Shown: positions 46,801 to 55,901 of the stretch, in pieces
Layout: every line of letters begins with the position of its first letter
Position numbering within the stretch: the stretch's first letter is position 1
Source: Massilia mucilaginosa
GTDB lineage: Bacteria; Pseudomonadota; Gammaproteobacteria; Burkholderiales; Burkholderiaceae_D
Length of the DNA stretch: 64,000 bases
Assembly: GCF_011682145.1 (NCBI RefSeq)
Contig: NZ_WHJH01000029.1
Location: 17,496 to 81,495, forward strand
Direction of reading: 5' to 3'
Position numbers and translations under genes: made by a program
Notes under the pieces: model-generated
Databases searched by the model: none
What the model saw: only the letters and a program-made list of their open reading frames with translations
What the model was told of the DNA's origin: nothing

Positions 46801-47931
46801 ACCCTGAGCGCCTTGTTCAACGAAGAACTGGGCGCCGTGATCCAGGTGCGCGCCGATGAAAAGACGCTCGTCATGAACGTCCTGCGCGAGCACAAGCTGG
46901 GCGCATGCAGCCATATCATCGGCAAGCCGAACGAGCGTGGCGTGATCGAATTCACGCGCGACGCCAAGGTGATCTACACCGAAGCGCGCAGCGCGCTGCA
47001 CCGTGTCTGGAGCGACACCAGCTGGCGCATCGCGCGCCTGCGCGACAACCCGGCCTGCGCCGATGCCGAATACGACCGCCTGCTGGACGAAACCGATCCT
47101 GGCATCACGCCGAAGCTGACGTTCGACCCGAGCGAGAACATCGCCGCGCCGTTCGTGGCGACGGGTGTGCGTCCGCGCGTGGCGATCTTGCGCGAGCAGG
47201 GTGTCAACTCGCACATCGAAACCGCGTGGGTGATGCACCAGGCCGGGTTTGCGGCGGTGGACGTGCACATGAGCGACCTGATTGCAGGCCGCGCCAGGCT
47301 GGACGACTTCCAGGGCATCATCGCCGTCGGTGGTTTTTCATACGGCGACGTGCTCGGTGCCGGCGAGGGCTGGGCCAAGACGATCCTGTTCAACGCGCAG
47401 TTGGCGGAGCAGTTCGCGCGCTTCTTCAACCGTGGCGACACGTTCGGGCTGGGCGTGTGCAATGGTTGCCAGATGATGAGCAACCTTAAATCGATCATTC
47501 CGGGCGCGCATGCATGGCCGAAGTTCACGCGCAATAAGTCGGAGCAGTTCGAGGCGCGCTTTGCGATGGTCGAAGTGCTCGATTCGCCGTCGATCTTCTT
47601 TGGCGGCATGGCCGGTACGCAGGCGGCGATTGCGATTGCCCACGGCGAGGGTTTTGCCGACTTCTCGCAGACGGGCGATATCGACGCGGTGGTCAAGGCG
47701 ATGCGCTTTGTCGACAACCGTGGCGCGGCCACCGAGGCGTATCCATTCAACCCGAACGGCTCGCCGCAGGGCTTGACGTCGGTGACGACGGCCGATGGAC
47801 GCTTCAGTGTCCTGATGCCGCACGCGGAGCGCGTATTCCGCTCGGTGCAGCAGTCGTATCATCCTGAATCGTGGGGCGAGGATTCGCCTTGGATGCGCAT
47901 GTTCCGCAATGCGCGCAAGTGGGTGGGGTAA
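43861..47931 (+). CDS. purL: Phosphoribosylformylglycinamidine synthase, large single-chain form
   Basis: A 1356-residue enzyme of purine biosynthesis, converting FGAR, glutamine and ATP to FGAM. The N-terminal PurS-like domain starts [19 protein letters not shown]. Two AIR-synthase-like halves follow, with the substrate motif [32 protein letters not shown] in the first half. The C-terminal glutaminase has its nucleophile Cys1200 in GVCNGCQMM. The length is that of the proteobacterial large PurL (E. coli has 1295). The ATG at 43861 fits the family N-terminus, although the frame is open for 18 more codons upstream. Confidence 0.98.
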   Translation: MLILPGSNALSVFRSQRLLSQLQAVAPAITAVQARFYHFIDTSAALSADDTSRLDAMLTYGEPAAASPREGVTEEFFVIPRLGTISPWASKATDIAHNCGMAHVHRIERGIAFSISLKTGLLGSSIGAAKKLSDLETEAVAALLHDRMTESVLRNADQASDLFRELEARPLESVDVIGAGRHALEKANTELGLAMSDDEIDYLFQAFSIAGRNPTDVELMMFAQANSEHCRHKIFNADWIVDGISQLKTLFQMIKNTHELQPRGTIVAYSDNSSIMEGATVMRFYPRGAGHEYAPSTELTHTLMKVETHNHPTAISPFPGASTGAGGEIRDEGATGRGAKPKAGLTGFTVSNLMIPDAVRPWENAANVNQPAAQRGAAAVYGKPDRIASPLQIMIEGPLGGAAFSNEFGRPVLGGYFRTYEQNVGALSAGLPDAVFGYHKPIMIAGGIGNISSQHTHKNDIPVGSLLIQLGGPGMRIGMGGSAASSMATGTNTADLDFDSVQRGNPEMERRAQEVINACWQMGTRNPIISIHDVGAGGLSNAFPEITNDAKRGAIFDLRKVPLEESGMAPKEIWSNESQERYVLAIAPESLALFAAMCERERCLFAAVGVATEERQLKLIDPELGNSPVDMPMDVLLGKPPKMLRNVTHVHNEFPALDLTGLDLADVAKRVLLLPAVADKSFLITIGDRTVGGTTVRDQMVGPWQVPVADCAVTAMSFEGYFGEAMAMGERTPLAVINAAASGRMAVGEAVTNIAAAPIRDISDIKLSANWMAACGQPGQDAALFDTVKAVGMELCPALGISIPVGKDSLSMRTTWRDEDAAKADGLGIAKAVTSPVSLIVSSFAPVYDVRRSLTPQIKLDAGETALILIDLGRGKNRLGASALSLVIQQLGNETPDVDSADDLKGFFTAIQELNADGKLLAYHDRSDGGLFATLCEMAFAGRSGLSVNLDILTLEAGHGADWGDAKNWAGQVAERRNEQTLSALFNEELGAVIQVRADEKTLVMNVLREHKLGACSHIIGKPNERGVIEFTRDAKVIYTEARSALHRVWSDTSWRIARLRDNPACADAEYDRLLDETDPGITPKLTFDPSENIAAPFVATGVRPRVAILREQGVNSHIETAWVMHQAGFAAVDVHMSDLIAGRARLDDFQGIIAVGGFSYGDVLGAGEGWAKTILFNAQLAEQFARFFNRGDTFGLGVCNGCQMMSNLKSIIPGAHAWPKFTRNKSEQFEARFAMVEVLDSPSIFFGGMAGTQAAIAIAHGEGFADFSQTGDIDAVVKAMRFVDNRGAATEAYPFNPNGSPQGLTSVTTADGRFSVLMPHAERVFRSVQQSYHPESWGEDSPWMRMFRNARKWVG

Positions 47932-47943
47932 GCCGGGAAAAAC

Positions 47944-47976
47944 TTGCAAAACCGGGCGCACCGCCCGGTTTTGCAA
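47944..47976 (+). terminator. Perfect 14-bp hairpin after purL
   Basis: TTGCAAAACCGGGC (47944-47957) pairs perfectly with GCCCGGTTTTGCAA (47963-47976) around a 5-nt loop, 13 bp after the purL stop. There is no downstream T-run, so it may act as a stability element or with Rho. Confidence 0.75.
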
Positions 47977-48039
47977 TCTACCGCAGGTCTTCGGCACAGG
48001 GCCTGTCGCCATCAATCCGGAAAAAGCGGAGCTACCATC

Positions 48040-48486
48040 ATGATAATCACTACTGAAGACATCGACAGCGCATCCATGCGTCCGGTCGGCTACGCCCAAC
48101 TCCCGAGTTTTGTCGCCCGCTTCCGCAGTGTGCCGTTCAGCGGCGTCGCCCGGCTGGTGCCAGCGTACGACAACCCCAGGGACTGCCTGGACCTCGAACT
48201 CGGTGTGCAAATCACCCAGGGCTCGGTCACCGATTTTCGCGTCATCGGTTTGCCTGCCATCGTTGGCGCCGACGCGCTCGATATTCCCGGATCATTCAAG
48301 GTCTGCGGCATTCTGGAAAGCCAGTCGCCTCCCTCCGAGACAGGCGAAGGCCGTTATGCGTTCATCGCCGTCGGTGAAGCCAGTTTTTGTTTGTCCGAAC
48401 AAGAAATGGGCGGCATGTGGCCCGAGCCGGAGAGTATCGTCTCCTTCGTCGCACACGACGTCACACTGTGGGACGAGGCGCTGTAA
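48040..48486 (+). CDS. Protein of unknown function (148 aa)
   Basis: A soluble 148-residue protein beginning MIITTEDIDSASMRPVG with GCGGAG upstream of the ATG. It has a mixed alpha/beta composition with hydrophobic strands (FRVIGLPAIVGADALDIPG, YAFIAVGEASFCLSEQEMG) and an acidic C-terminus. I recognise no domain, signal peptide or membrane helix. It is flanked by two hairpins lacking T-runs and so is probably transcribed alone or by read-through from purL. Confidence 0.75.
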   Translation: MIITTEDIDSASMRPVGYAQLPSFVARFRSVPFSGVARLVPAYDNPRDCLDLELGVQITQGSVTDFRVIGLPAIVGADALDIPGSFKVCGILESQSPPSETGEGRYAFIAVGEASFCLSEQEMGGMWPEPESIVSFVAHDVTLWDEAL

Positions 48487-48504
48487 AGCGCTCTTCGCCG
48501 GTGA

Positions 48505-48528
48505 ATGGTTCGGCCCACGCCGAACCAT
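48505..48528. terminator. Perfect 10-bp hairpin after the 148-aa gene
   Basis: ATGGTTCGGC (48505-48514) pairs perfectly with GCCGAACCAT (48519-48528) around a 4-nt loop, without a T-run. Confidence 0.6.
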
Positions 48529-48579
48529 CCGCGATGCGCATCCCGCTATAGTCAGGTCTTCACCCAACAGAGGACCATC

Positions 48580-48909
48580 ATGACCATCGCCTGCTTCATC
48601 CGTTACGACATCGATCCCTTCCAGCGCGACGCCTTCCGCGACTACGCCGAGAACTGGGGCCGCATCATCCCGCGCTGCGGCGGCAATCTGATCGGCTACT
48701 TCCTGCCGCTCGAAGGCACCAATTACGAAGCCTGGGGACTGGTCGGCTTCGACAGCCTGGCCGCCTATGAAGCCTACCGCGCACGCCTGCGCCTTGACCC
48801 CGAAAGCCGCGCCAACTTCGCCATGGCGCAAGAGAAGCGTTTCATCCTGCGCGAAGAGCGCACCTTCACCGAGGTGGTGGAGGGGGCTTTTCAAAAGGCC
48901 GCCCAATGA
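48580..48909 (+). CDS. NIPSNAP-family small protein
   Basis: A 109-residue ferredoxin-like (dimeric alpha-beta barrel) protein with the pattern [66 protein letters not shown], typical of NIPSNAP proteins. AGGACC lies upstream of ATG 48580. The stop overlaps the start of the next gene, which has a related fold, by 4 bp. Many such pairs accompany oxidative stress or heme and quinone metabolism, but the substrate is not known. Confidence 0.87.
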   Translation: MTIACFIRYDIDPFQRDAFRDYAENWGRIIPRCGGNLIGYFLPLEGTNYEAWGLVGFDSLAAYEAYRARLRLDPESRANFAMAQEKRFILREERTFTEVVEGAFQKAAQ

Positions 48910-49250
48910 TCGCCGTGATCTTCGAAGTCGTTCCCCATGACGCCGAACGGCAGGCCTACCTGGACGCCGCAGCGGCTCTCAAGCCGCATCTGGAGCAGAT
49001 GGATGGCTTTGTGTCGATCGAGCGCTTCCAGAGCCTGTCCGACCCCGGCAAGATCCTGTCGCTGTCGTTCTGGCGCGATGAGGAGGCGGTGCGCGGCTGG
49101 CGCAACCACGCCCTGCACCGCGAAACGCAGGAGCAGGGCCGTGCCTTCATCTTCGCCGATTACCGCCTGCGGGTGGCGGCCGTGATGCGTGACTACGGCA
49201 TGGAAGAACGCGCCGAAGCGCCGGCCGACTCGCGCGCCCTGCACGGATAG
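48906..49250 (+). CDS. Antibiotic biosynthesis monooxygenase (ABM) domain protein
   Basis: A 114-residue protein with the ABM dimeric alpha-beta-barrel pattern: [71 protein letters not shown]. The WRN..LHR.....G segment is conserved in this group. It is translationally coupled to the NIPSNAP-like gene (ATGA overlap), suggesting the two work together, possibly as a heterodimer. Its activity (quinone monooxygenase or heme handling) cannot be told from sequence. Confidence 0.88.
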   Translation: MIAVIFEVVPHDAERQAYLDAAAALKPHLEQMDGFVSIERFQSLSDPGKILSLSFWRDEEAVRGWRNHALHRETQEQGRAFIFADYRLRVAAVMRDYGMEERAEAPADSRALHG

Positions 49251-49266
49251 CGTAGGCGTAAAAACA

Positions 49267-49291
49267 GGCGCATCAAACGATGCGCCCTTTT
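49267..49291. terminator. Terminator between convergent ABM and PPIase genes
   Basis: GGCGCATC, an AAAC loop and GATGCGCC are followed by CTTTTC on the plus strand; an AAAA stretch on the other side allows use by the minus-strand gene as well. Confidence 0.75.
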
Positions 49292-49310
49292 CAAAGAAGC
49301 AGACCAATAA

Positions 49311-50090
49311 TTACTTGATCGACGCTTTCTTCATCAGGTCTTCGCGGAACGCTTGCAGCTTGCGCTGTTGCAGCTGTTCGGCGATTTGCTGTTTGACTTC
49401 TTCCATCGGCGGAATCTTGGCCGTACGGGTGTCTTCCAGCTTGATGATGTGGTAGCCGAACTGCGACTTGACCGGGGTGTCGGTGATGGCGCCTTTTTGC
49501 AGGGCAACCATGGCCTTCGAGAACTCGGGCACGTAACCAGCCGGGCTGGCCCAATCCAGATCGCCGCCGTTGGCAGCCGAACCGTCTTTCGACGAGGCCT
49601 TGGCCAGGTCTTCGAACTTGCTGCCGGCTTTCAGCTTGGCGATGAGGGCCTTGGCTTCTTCTTCGGTTGGCACCAGGATGTGCCTGGCGTGGTATTCCTT
49701 GTCGCCCATCGTGGACTTGAACTTGTCGTACTCGGCCTTGATCTCGGGATCCTTGACCGGGTTCTTCTTGACGTAGTCAGCCAGCATCGCGTTGATGATG
49801 ATGCTCTGGCGCGCGTTTTCGAGCGCGGACTTGACTTCAGGACGGATCCCGAAGCCTTGCTTGTCGGCTTCCTGGATCATGACTTCGCGGCCGATCAGGT
49901 CTTTCTTGATGGCTTCGCGCAGTTGCGCGGAATCGGTTTGCTTGCCTTGGGCAACGACTTGCTTGACGACTTGATCTACCTTGGCGGCAGGAATGCCTTT
50001 ACCGTTGACGGTAGCAATATTTTGCGCGAACGCAGGCGCGGCGGTCAGCGCGATCAGGGCTAACAACAGGCGGGCAGGCTTCAACATCAT
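49311..50090 (-). CDS. Periplasmic parvulin-type peptidyl-prolyl isomerase, copy 2
   Basis: A 259-residue protein with a signal peptide (LLLALIALTAAPAFAQ). A SurA-like N-terminal helical segment (ATVNGKGIPAAKVDQVVKQV) precedes a PPIC domain (about 130-225; YHARHILVPTEEEAKALIAKLKAG, GGDLDWASP, SQFGYHIIKLEDTR). It helps fold exported proteins by cis-trans isomerisation of prolyl bonds. It is the downstream member of a tandem pair with the gene at 50207; the two have equal length and are about 60% identical by eye. Confidence 0.92.
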   Translation of the reverse strand: MMLKPARLLLALIALTAAPAFAQNIATVNGKGIPAAKVDQVVKQVVAQGKQTDSAQLREAIKKDLIGREVMIQEADKQGFGIRPEVKSALENARQSIIINAMLADYVKKNPVKDPEIKAEYDKFKSTMGDKEYHARHILVPTEEEAKALIAKLKAGSKFEDLAKASSKDGSAANGGDLDWASPAGYVPEFSKAMVALQKGAITDTPVKSQFGYHIIKLEDTRTAKIPPMEEVKQQIAEQLQQRKLQAFREDLMKKASIK

Positions 50091-50206
50091 TATCTTGGAT
50101 CCTTTATCAATACAAAAGTAGGCGGCTGGACGGGATCATACCGCCAATCAGTCCAGCGAGCCGCGGCGCACGCGTGCGCGCGGCAATCGTGCGCCGTGCA
50201 CCGGTC

Positions 50207-50986
50207 TTATTTGACCGACGCTTTCTTGACCATGTCTTCCTGGTAGGCTTGCAGCTTCTTCTGCTGCAGCGACTCGGCGATCTGTGGCTTGACTTCGTCG
50301 AACGACGGCAGTTTGGCCGGACGGGTTTCGTCGAGCTTGATGACGTGGAAACCGGCAGGCGTTTGCACCGGGTTCTCGCCGACCTGGCCTTTTTGCAGGC
50401 TGACGAAGGCGTCGCTGAACGGTTTCGGGAACGACGACGGCAATGCCCAGTCGAGGTCGCCGCCATTGTTGGCGGTGCCGGTGTCCTTGGAGGTCTTGGC
50501 CAGGTCTTCGAACTTGGCGCCGCCCTTGAGCTTGGCGATGATGGCCTTGGCATCGGCTTCGTTCTCGGCCAGGATGTGGCGGACATGGTATTCCTTGTCG
50601 CCGGCCTGTGCCTTGTAGCGGTCGTATTCGGCCTTGATGTCGGCGTCGCTGACGGCGTTCTTGCTGACGAAGTCACGCACCAGGGCGTTGATGACAATGG
50701 TCTGGCGCGCGCTCTCGAGCTGCTGCTTGACGGTGGCGTCTTTCTCGAAACCCTTCTTGACGGCTTCCTGCATCATGACTTCGCGGGCGATCAGGTCTTT
50801 CTTGACCATGTCGCGCAGCTCTGGGGAATCCGGCTGCTGGCCTTGGGCGACAACTTGCTTGACGACTGCTTCGACGCGGGCCGAAGGAATGGGCTTGCCG
50901 TTGACAACAGCAACGTTCTGCGCGAACGCAGGCATGGCGGCAACGGCGATCAGTGCTAACAGCAAGCGGGCTGGCTTAAAGGTCAT
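50207..50986 (-). CDS. Periplasmic parvulin-type peptidyl-prolyl isomerase, copy 1
   Basis: A 259-residue protein with a signal peptide (LLLALIAVAAMPAFAQ), a SurA-like N-terminal part (AVVNGKPIPSARVEAVVKQV) and a PPIC domain (YHVRHILAENEADAKAIIAKLKGG, GGDLDWALP, AGFHVIKLDETR). It is the upstream copy of a tandem duplication; 116 bp of sequence containing GC-rich inverted repeats separates it from copy 2. The signal peptides and C-termini are the best conserved parts. The copies may differ in substrate or in timing of expression. Confidence 0.92.
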   Translation of the reverse strand: MTFKPARLLLALIAVAAMPAFAQNVAVVNGKPIPSARVEAVVKQVVAQGQQPDSPELRDMVKKDLIAREVMMQEAVKKGFEKDATVKQQLESARQTIVINALVRDFVSKNAVSDADIKAEYDRYKAQAGDKEYHVRHILAENEADAKAIIAKLKGGAKFEDLAKTSKDTGTANNGGDLDWALPSSFPKPFSDAFVSLQKGQVGENPVQTPAGFHVIKLDETRPAKLPSFDEVKPQIAESLQQKKLQAYQEDMVKKASVK

Positions 50987-51074
50987 TATTAATTCCTGTT
51001 CGGGGAAAGTTACTTGGACAAAGGTTAGATTAGTTTTTTTACTTTACGTTCAATTGTCGGACAGATTTCTTAAA

Positions 51075-51089
51075 GCGCTCTGAAAGCGC
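51075..51089 (-). terminator. Short hairpin after the BolA gene
   Basis: On the minus strand GCGCT-TTCAG-AGCGC, followed by TTT, lies 6 bp beyond the BolA stop. The 5-bp stem is weak, so confidence is low. Confidence 0.35.
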
Positions 51090-51094
51090 ACGGT

Positions 51095-51370
51095 TCACAG
51101 CTCGGACGGAGCCAGCGCGGTGATGGCCAGTGCGTGTATCTCATTGTGCATCATATCGTGCACGGAATCATACACGAGTCGATGTCGCATGACGAGCCTG
51201 AGCCCCTCGAAACGCTCGGAGACAATCCTCAGGCGGAAGTGGCTGCCTCCCGAAGCGGCCCCGGCGTGGCCTGCATGCAAGGCCGATTCGTCGGTCAGTT
51301 CGAGTACGCTCGGCGCCAGCGCGGCGGTCAGTTGGGCGCGGATGCGCTCGGGACGGGTTGCCTGGGTCAT
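51095..51370 (-). CDS. BolA-family protein
   Basis: A 91-residue protein with the BolA fold signature: SHFRLRIVSERFEGLRLVMRHRLVYDSVHDMMHNEIHALAITALAP. The conserved His in the HRLVYD segment is a ligand for [2Fe-2S] clusters shared with monothiol glutaredoxins. BolA proteins act in iron-sulphur assembly and stress morphology; I cannot tell BolA from IbaG by eye, although the LxIxSxxFxGxxLVxRHRxVY form is BolA-like. Its start overlaps the yciB stop by 4 bp, so the pair is translationally coupled. Confidence 0.9.
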   Translation of the reverse strand: MTQATRPERIRAQLTAALAPSVLELTDESALHAGHAGAASGGSHFRLRIVSERFEGLRLVMRHRLVYDSVHDMMHNEIHALAITALAPSEL

Positions 51371-52002
51371 GCCTGTTCCTCCGCTTCAATATATTTCGAC
51401 AGCATCAGGGTCTGCACGATGATGAACACGAACAGCAGGCCGTTGATGCCGAACAGCTTGAAGCTGACCCAGCCGCTGGTATTGCCCTTGAAAATCACAA
51501 ACGCGGCGACCAGGTTGATCACGCCGAGCGCGAAGAAGAACACCATCCATGCCAGGCCGACGTTTCTCCATACCGGCTCGGGCAGCTTGATCTGCGCTTC
51601 CATGGCCTGGCGCATCAGGTTCTTGCCGAAGCCGAACTGCATCACGCCCATGACCAGCGCGAAGATCCAGTAAATGATGGTCGGCTTCCACTTGATGAAC
51701 ACATCGTCGTGGAAGTAGATGGTCATGCTGCCGAACACCGTGATGATCAGGAAGGATACCCACAGCATGGCGTCGATCTTGCGCCCGCGTAGCTTGAGGT
51801 AGACCAGCTGGAAGGTGGTGGCGACGATCGCGACCACCGTGGCGATCATGATCGGCGCCTGGTCCGGCTTGATGTTCCCACCCGCGACGAGTCCGCCCAA
51901 GAATTTGGTGGCGATGGCGAACGATGTCTGCTCGTACATCTCGGCAACTTTGAAGACGCCGAAGAACAGCAGGATGGGGAAAAAGTCGAACAGAAATTTC
52001 AT
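51367..52002 (-). CDS. yciB: Inner-membrane septation protein A / YciB
   Basis: A 211-residue protein with five or six transmembrane helices beginning KFLFDFFPILLFFGVFKVAEMYEQT, the signature of the YciB/IspZ family (LxDxxPIxLFFxxYK). YciB influences envelope synthesis and septation and interacts with cell-wall elongation and division proteins. It lies upstream of and overlaps a BolA-family gene; BolA also affects cell shape, which fits. The msrB-selO unit lies just upstream on the same strand. Confidence 0.93.
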   Translation of the reverse strand: MKFLFDFFPILLFFGVFKVAEMYEQTSFAIATKFLGGLVAGGNIKPDQAPIMIATVVAIVATTFQLVYLKLRGRKIDAMLWVSFLIITVFGSMTIYFHDDVFIKWKPTIIYWIFALVMGVMQFGFGKNLMRQAMEAQIKLPEPVWRNVGLAWMVFFFALGVINLVAAFVIFKGNTSGWVSFKLFGINGLLFVFIIVQTLMLSKYIEAEEQA

Positions 52003-52017
52003 ATTGTTATTCGTTGA

Positions 52018-52413
52018 TCAGGTTGGGTCGAAGCGCAGCGATGCGGAATTGATGCAATAACGCAATCCGGTCGGCGGTGGGCCGTCCGGAAACACGTGGC
52101 CGAGATGCGCGTCACAGACCGCGCAAATAATCTCGGTGCGCAGCATACCATGCGTGCGGTCGGTTTTTTCGATCACATTGGCCGGATCGAGCGCCGTGAA
52201 GTAGCTTGGCCAGCCGCAGCCGGAATCGAACTTGGCGTCGGACGCGAACAGCGGCGTCTCGCAGCACACGCAGGTGTAGATGCCGTGCTCGTGATGGTCC
52301 CAGAATTTGCCGCTGAAGGCGCGTTCGGTGGCCGCGTGGCGCGTGACCTCGTACGCCATCGGGTCGAGCATGGCACGCCATTCGGCGTCGGTTTTGGTGA
52401 TTTTGTCGGACAT
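52018..52413 (-). CDS. msrB: Peptide-methionine (R)-S-oxide reductase MsrB
   Basis: A 131-residue enzyme reducing R-methionine sulfoxide in proteins. The structural zinc ligands Cys48 and Cys51 (CVCC), Cys97 and Cys100 (CAVC) are present. The catalytic nucleophile is Cys120 in RYCINSASL, and Cys66 in SGCGWPSY is the likely resolving Cys. The [18 protein letters not shown] segment is typical. It follows selO by 11 bp in the same direction, an arrangement that suggests joint control under oxidative stress. Confidence 0.97.
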   Translation of the reverse strand: MSDKITKTDAEWRAMLDPMAYEVTRHAATERAFSGKFWDHHEHGIYTCVCCETPLFASDAKFDSGCGWPSYFTALDPANVIEKTDRTHGMLRTEIICAVCDAHLGHVFPDGPPPTGLRYCINSASLRFDPT

Positions 52414-52424
52414 GGCGGACTCTT

Positions 52425-53921
52425 TCAGGAAGAACAGCTCACTGCCAGGTGGCTCGCCCAGTCGGGCGGCAACGCGGCATAGTGGTCGTTGTGGGGTTGT
52501 TCGTCGAATGGATGCTCCAGCACGGCCAGCAGCCGCGCCACTTCGGAGAAATCCTTGTTCTGCGCTTTTTCAATGGCCGCCTGGGCCAGGTAATTGCGCA
52601 ATACGTATTTTGGGTTGACCCGGTCCATTGCAAGCTTGCGATCGCTGTCGATGCTGTTGTCGAGGCGCAGGCGGGCCCGGTAGCGCACCGCCCAGGCATC
52701 GAAATCTTCACGCGCGATGAACATGTCGCGCAGCTGCGCATCGAGCTCCGGCGCGTCCAGGCGCAGGGCGCCGAGCCGGCGGAAGAACAGGGTGAAGTCG
52801 GCATGATTGGCGTGCATCAAGGTGAACATGGCGTCGAACAGTTGCGCGTCGTCGTCCTGCGCGCTCGCCAGGCCCAGCTTGGCGCGCAGCAACTCGTCGA
52901 TCTTGCCGGCGAAGGCGCTCTGGTAGACCTCCAGCGCATCCTGCGCTTCTTCCACGCTGCCGATCAGCGGCAGCAGCGCCTGCGCCAGCGCGTAGCAATT
53001 CCAGTGGCCCACCTGCGGCTGGTTGGCGTAGGAATAGCGCCCCTGCTGGTCGGTGTGATTGCAGATGTGCTCGGAATCGAAGGCGTCCATGAAGCCGAAC
53101 GGGCCATAGTCGAGCGTCAGGCCGAGGATCGACATATTGTCGGTGTTCATCACGCCATGCATGAAGCCGACCGCTTGCCAGTGCGCGATCATATGCGCGG
53201 TGCGGCGCGTGACTTCTTCCAGCAGGGCCCGGTAGGGATTGGGGGCGCCGGCCAGTTCCGGGTAGAAGGTGGCGATCACGTAGTCGGCCAGGATGCGCAG
53301 TTCCTCGGGCTGGTCGCGCGAGGACCAGTGCTCGAACGAGCCGAAACGCACGAAGCTCGGCGCCATGCGCGTGACCACGGCGGCGCTTTCGACCGTTTCG
53401 CGCAGGATGCCCTGGTCGGAACCGGTGACCATCAGTGCGCGCGTGGTGGGGATGCCCAGCGCGGCCATGGCTTCGGAGCACAGGAATTCGCGGATCGACG
53501 AGCGCAGCACGGCGCGGCCGTCGCCCATGCGCGAGTAGGGCGTTTTGCCGGCGCCCTTGAGTTGCAGCTCCATCGGGCCGTGCGGACCGGCGAGCTGGCC
53601 GAGCAGGATGGCGCGGCCGTCGCCGAGCTGGCCGGCCCAGACGCCGAACTGGTGGCCGGAATAGACGGCAGCGAGCGGTTTGGCGCGCGGCGGGACGTGG
53701 TTGCCGGTGAAGGTGGCGACAACGTCGTCCTGCGCGAGCAGGGCCGGGTCGAGGTTGACGAGGGCAGCGGCGCGCGCGCTGGCGGCGACGAAATAGGGCG
53801 CTGTCAGCGGCGTGGGCATGAGCCGGGTGTAGAAAGCGGGAGGCAATTCGGCAAACGAATTGTCCAGCGGCAAGTCATCGACGTTAATGGCGGATCCAGT
53901 CGCGGTAAGGGGTGAAAACAA
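52425..53921 (-). CDS. selO: Protein adenylyltransferase SelO (YdiU)
   Basis: About 498 residues. The pseudokinase-fold core contains [53 protein letters not shown], the catalytic [28 protein letters not shown] segment, and a C-terminal VSCSS with Cys in place of the Sec found in eukaryotic SelO. SelO transfers AMP to protein Ser, Thr or Tyr and links to redox homeostasis. The start is uncertain: no ATG lies close to the conserved [26 protein letters not shown] 53921 is used here, and TTG 53873 and ATG 54008 are alternatives. It is upstream of msrB. Confidence 0.93.
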   Translation of the reverse strand: MFSPLTATGSAINVDDLPLDNSFAELPPAFYTRLMPTPLTAPYFVAASARAAALVNLDPALLAQDDVVATFTGNHVPPRAKPLAAVYSGHQFGVWAGQLGDGRAILLGQLAGPHGPMELQLKGAGKTPYSRMGDGRAVLRSSIREFLCSEAMAALGIPTTRALMVTGSDQGILRETVESAAVVTRMAPSFVRFGSFEHWSSRDQPEELRILADYVIATFYPELAGAPNPYRALLEEVTRRTAHMIAHWQAVGFMHGVMNTDNMSILGLTLDYGPFGFMDAFDSEHICNHTDQQGRYSYANQPQVGHWNCYALAQALLPLIGSVEEAQDALEVYQSAFAGKIDELLRAKLGLASAQDDDAQLFDAMFTLMHANHADFTLFFRRLGALRLDAPELDAQLRDMFIAREDFDAWAVRYRARLRLDNSIDSDRKLAMDRVNPKYVLRNYLAQAAIEKAQNKDFSEVARLLAVLEHPFDEQPHNDHYAALPPDWASHLAVSCSS

Positions 53922-54040
53922 TAGCGGAATTCTACCGTACCGGCTGCTTTTTGGCCGGGCCCGCACGCCCCGGCGAGCGCGCCGCACAGGCTTGGTGCAT
54001 TGGACCATCCGGTCTGGATGCACTGCACAATCGAAATTGA

Positions 54041-54063
54041 TTGACTGTTTTAGCACGGTCGTA
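54041..54063 (+). promoter_or_regulatory. Promoter/operator of the acyl-CoA ligase gene
   Basis: TTGACT (54041-54046) resembles a -35 box. The 13-mer TAGCACGGTCGTA (54051-54063), a TA-NN-AC-G-GT-NN-TA palindromic core, directly follows it and would occupy the spacer and -10 region. The same core, with one change, is found on the opposite strand in front of the FadB-like gene (61085-61097). A shared TetR-type repressor is likely. Confidence 0.5.
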
Positions 54064-54119
54064 CGAAACTGGGCCCACGGCTGCCATGGCGCAGCCGCAA
54101 TGCGATGACAGGAGTATTG

Positions 54120-55772
54120 ATGACGTCTTACCCGATGAGCCCACTGATGGGGCAAATGATGGACCAGCCATTGCTCATCTCCAGCATTATCGAATTCGCG
54201 GCAAGGCACTACGGCAACACCGAAATCGTTTCCCGCCGGGTTGAAGGCGATATTCACCGCTATACTTACAGCGACTGCCACCAGCGCGCGCGCCAGATGG
54301 CCAATGCGCTGACCGGCCTGGGCGTCAAGCTCGGCGACCGGGTCGCCACCCTGGCCTGGAACGGCTACCGCCACATGGAACTGTATTACGCGGTGTCCGG
54401 ATCGGGCGCAGTGCTGCATACGGTCAACCCGCGCCTGCATCCGGAACAGATCGCTTATATTGCCAACCACGCCGAAGACCAGTACCTGTTCTTCGACCTG
54501 ACCTTCCTGCCGCTGATCGGGGCCGTGGCCGCCCACTGCAAGACGATCAAGGCGTTCATCCTGATGGCCGGGCGCGAGCACATGCCCGCCGAGACCAGCA
54601 TCCCGCAGTTGCTGTGCTACGAAGACTTGATTTCGAGCAGTTCGGCCGATTACGCCTGGCCGCTGTTCGATGAAAACTCGGCCGCCTCGCTGTGCTACAC
54701 CTCCGGCACCACCGGCAACCCGAAGGGGGCCTTGTACTCCCATCGTTCGACCGTGCTGCACGCGTATGGTTCCGCGATGCCGAATGCGCTCAACGTGTCG
54801 TCGGCCGACACCGTGCTGCCGGTCGTGCCCATGTTCCACGTCAACGCCTGGGGCTTGCCGTATTCGGTGCTGCTGTCGGGCGCGAAGATGGTGTATCCGG
54901 GCGCGGCGCTGGACGGCAAGTCGCTGTACGAGCTGTTCGAGGCGGAAAAGGTCACCTTCTCGGCCGGCGTGCCGACCGTTTGGCTGGGCCTGGTCAACTA
55001 CGCGCTCCAGAATCAGCTGAAATTTTCCACCTTCCGGCGCACCGTGATCGGCGGCTCGGCATGTCCGCCGGCGATGATGGATACCCTGATCGACAAGTTC
55101 AATGTCGAGGTCATCCACGCCTGGGGCATGACCGAAATGTCGCCGCTGGGCACGGCGGGGGGCTTGCAGACCAAGCACCTGTCCTTGCCGAAAGATGCGC
55201 AGCGCAAGATCTTGCAGAAGCAGGGGCATGCGATTTACGGCGTGGACATGAAGATCGTCGATGACGCCGGGACCGAATTGGCGTGGGATGGCAGTACTTA
55301 CGGCCATTTGCTGGTCAAAGGACCATGGATCGTCAAGAGCTACTTCAAGAACGAGGGCGGCGACGTGCTCCAGGATGGATGGTTTCCAACCGGCGACGTG
55401 GCCACCATCGATGCCGACGGGTACATGCAGATTACCGACCGCAGCAAGGATGTGATCAAGTCCGGCGGCGAGTGGATCGGCACGATTGACCTGGAAAATA
55501 TCGCCATGTCGCATCCGGCGGTACTGCAGGCGGCGTGTATCGGCATCGCGCATCCAAAATGGGATGAACGTCCGCTGTTATTGGTGGTCAAACGTCCAGG
55601 GATGGAAATGACGCGGGAAGAAATGCTGGCATTTTTTGAAGGCAAGATCGCCAAATTCTGGATGCCCGACGATGTGGTGTTCATCGAAGCGCTGCCGATG
55701 GGCGCGACCGGCAAGATTCAAAAGAACAAGCTGCGCGATCAGTTCAAGGCGCATCAGTTGCCGGTGGCGTGA
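54120..55772 (+). CDS. Fatty acyl-CoA/AMP ligase (long- or medium-chain acyl-CoA synthetase)
   Basis: A 550-residue ANL-superfamily enzyme with GGAG before ATG 54120. It has the P-loop [18 protein letters not shown] near residue 195, [13 protein letters not shown], the GMTEMSP motif, [13 protein letters not shown], and the hinge [21 protein letters not shown]. The last normally reads GGEWISS(I/V)(E/D)LEN, so GT replaces SS. The catalytic C-terminal Lys lies in [14 protein letters not shown]. It activates a carboxylic acid to its CoA thioester via an acyl-adenylate. It heads a unit with a branched-chain-type ABC importer and a FadB-like enzyme, so its substrate is probably the imported acid. 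Confidence 0.9.
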   Translation: MTSYPMSPLMGQMMDQPLLISSIIEFAARHYGNTEIVSRRVEGDIHRYTYSDCHQRARQMANALTGLGVKLGDRVATLAWNGYRHMELYYAVSGSGAVLHTVNPRLHPEQIAYIANHAEDQYLFFDLTFLPLIGAVAAHCKTIKAFILMAGREHMPAETSIPQLLCYEDLISSSSADYAWPLFDENSAASLCYTSGTTGNPKGALYSHRSTVLHAYGSAMPNALNVSSADTVLPVVPMFHVNAWGLPYSVLLSGAKMVYPGAALDGKSLYELFEAEKVTFSAGVPTVWLGLVNYALQNQLKFSTFRRTVIGGSACPPAMMDTLIDKFNVEVIHAWGMTEMSPLGTAGGLQTKHLSLPKDAQRKILQKQGHAIYGVDMKIVDDAGTELAWDGSTYGHLLVKGPWIVKSYFKNEGGDVLQDGWFPTGDVATIDADGYMQITDRSKDVIKSGGEWIGTIDLENIAMSHPAVLQAACIGIAHPKWDERPLLLVVKRPGMEMTREEMLAFFEGKIAKFWMPDDVVFIEALPMGATGKIQKNKLRDQFKAHQLPVA

Positions 55773-55901
55773 GGCGGCGGTCTGGCGGCCGGTGGGCGTA
55801 ATACGATGAACGTTTAACGAAGAGGTTTTCAGCATCAGGATGGGCAGCACTCGCTGCAAGGGCATCAGACCCGCATAGACAATAGAGAAGGATGGAGACG
55901 C

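Noticed and set aside
43870..47268. Long antisense frame (1132 codons) opposite purL
   Set aside because: Same GC-driven artefact; purL motifs and catalytic Cys are on the plus strand.
53922..55553. Continuation of the selO frame upstream to 55553
   Set aside because: It would run antisense through the acyl-CoA ligase gene and gives non-family sequence; SelO similarity begins near 53890.
55800..55825. Third copy of the fatty-acid operator upstream of the binding-protein gene
   Set aside because: Only TAATACGA is shared; the palindromic ACNGT centre is missing.
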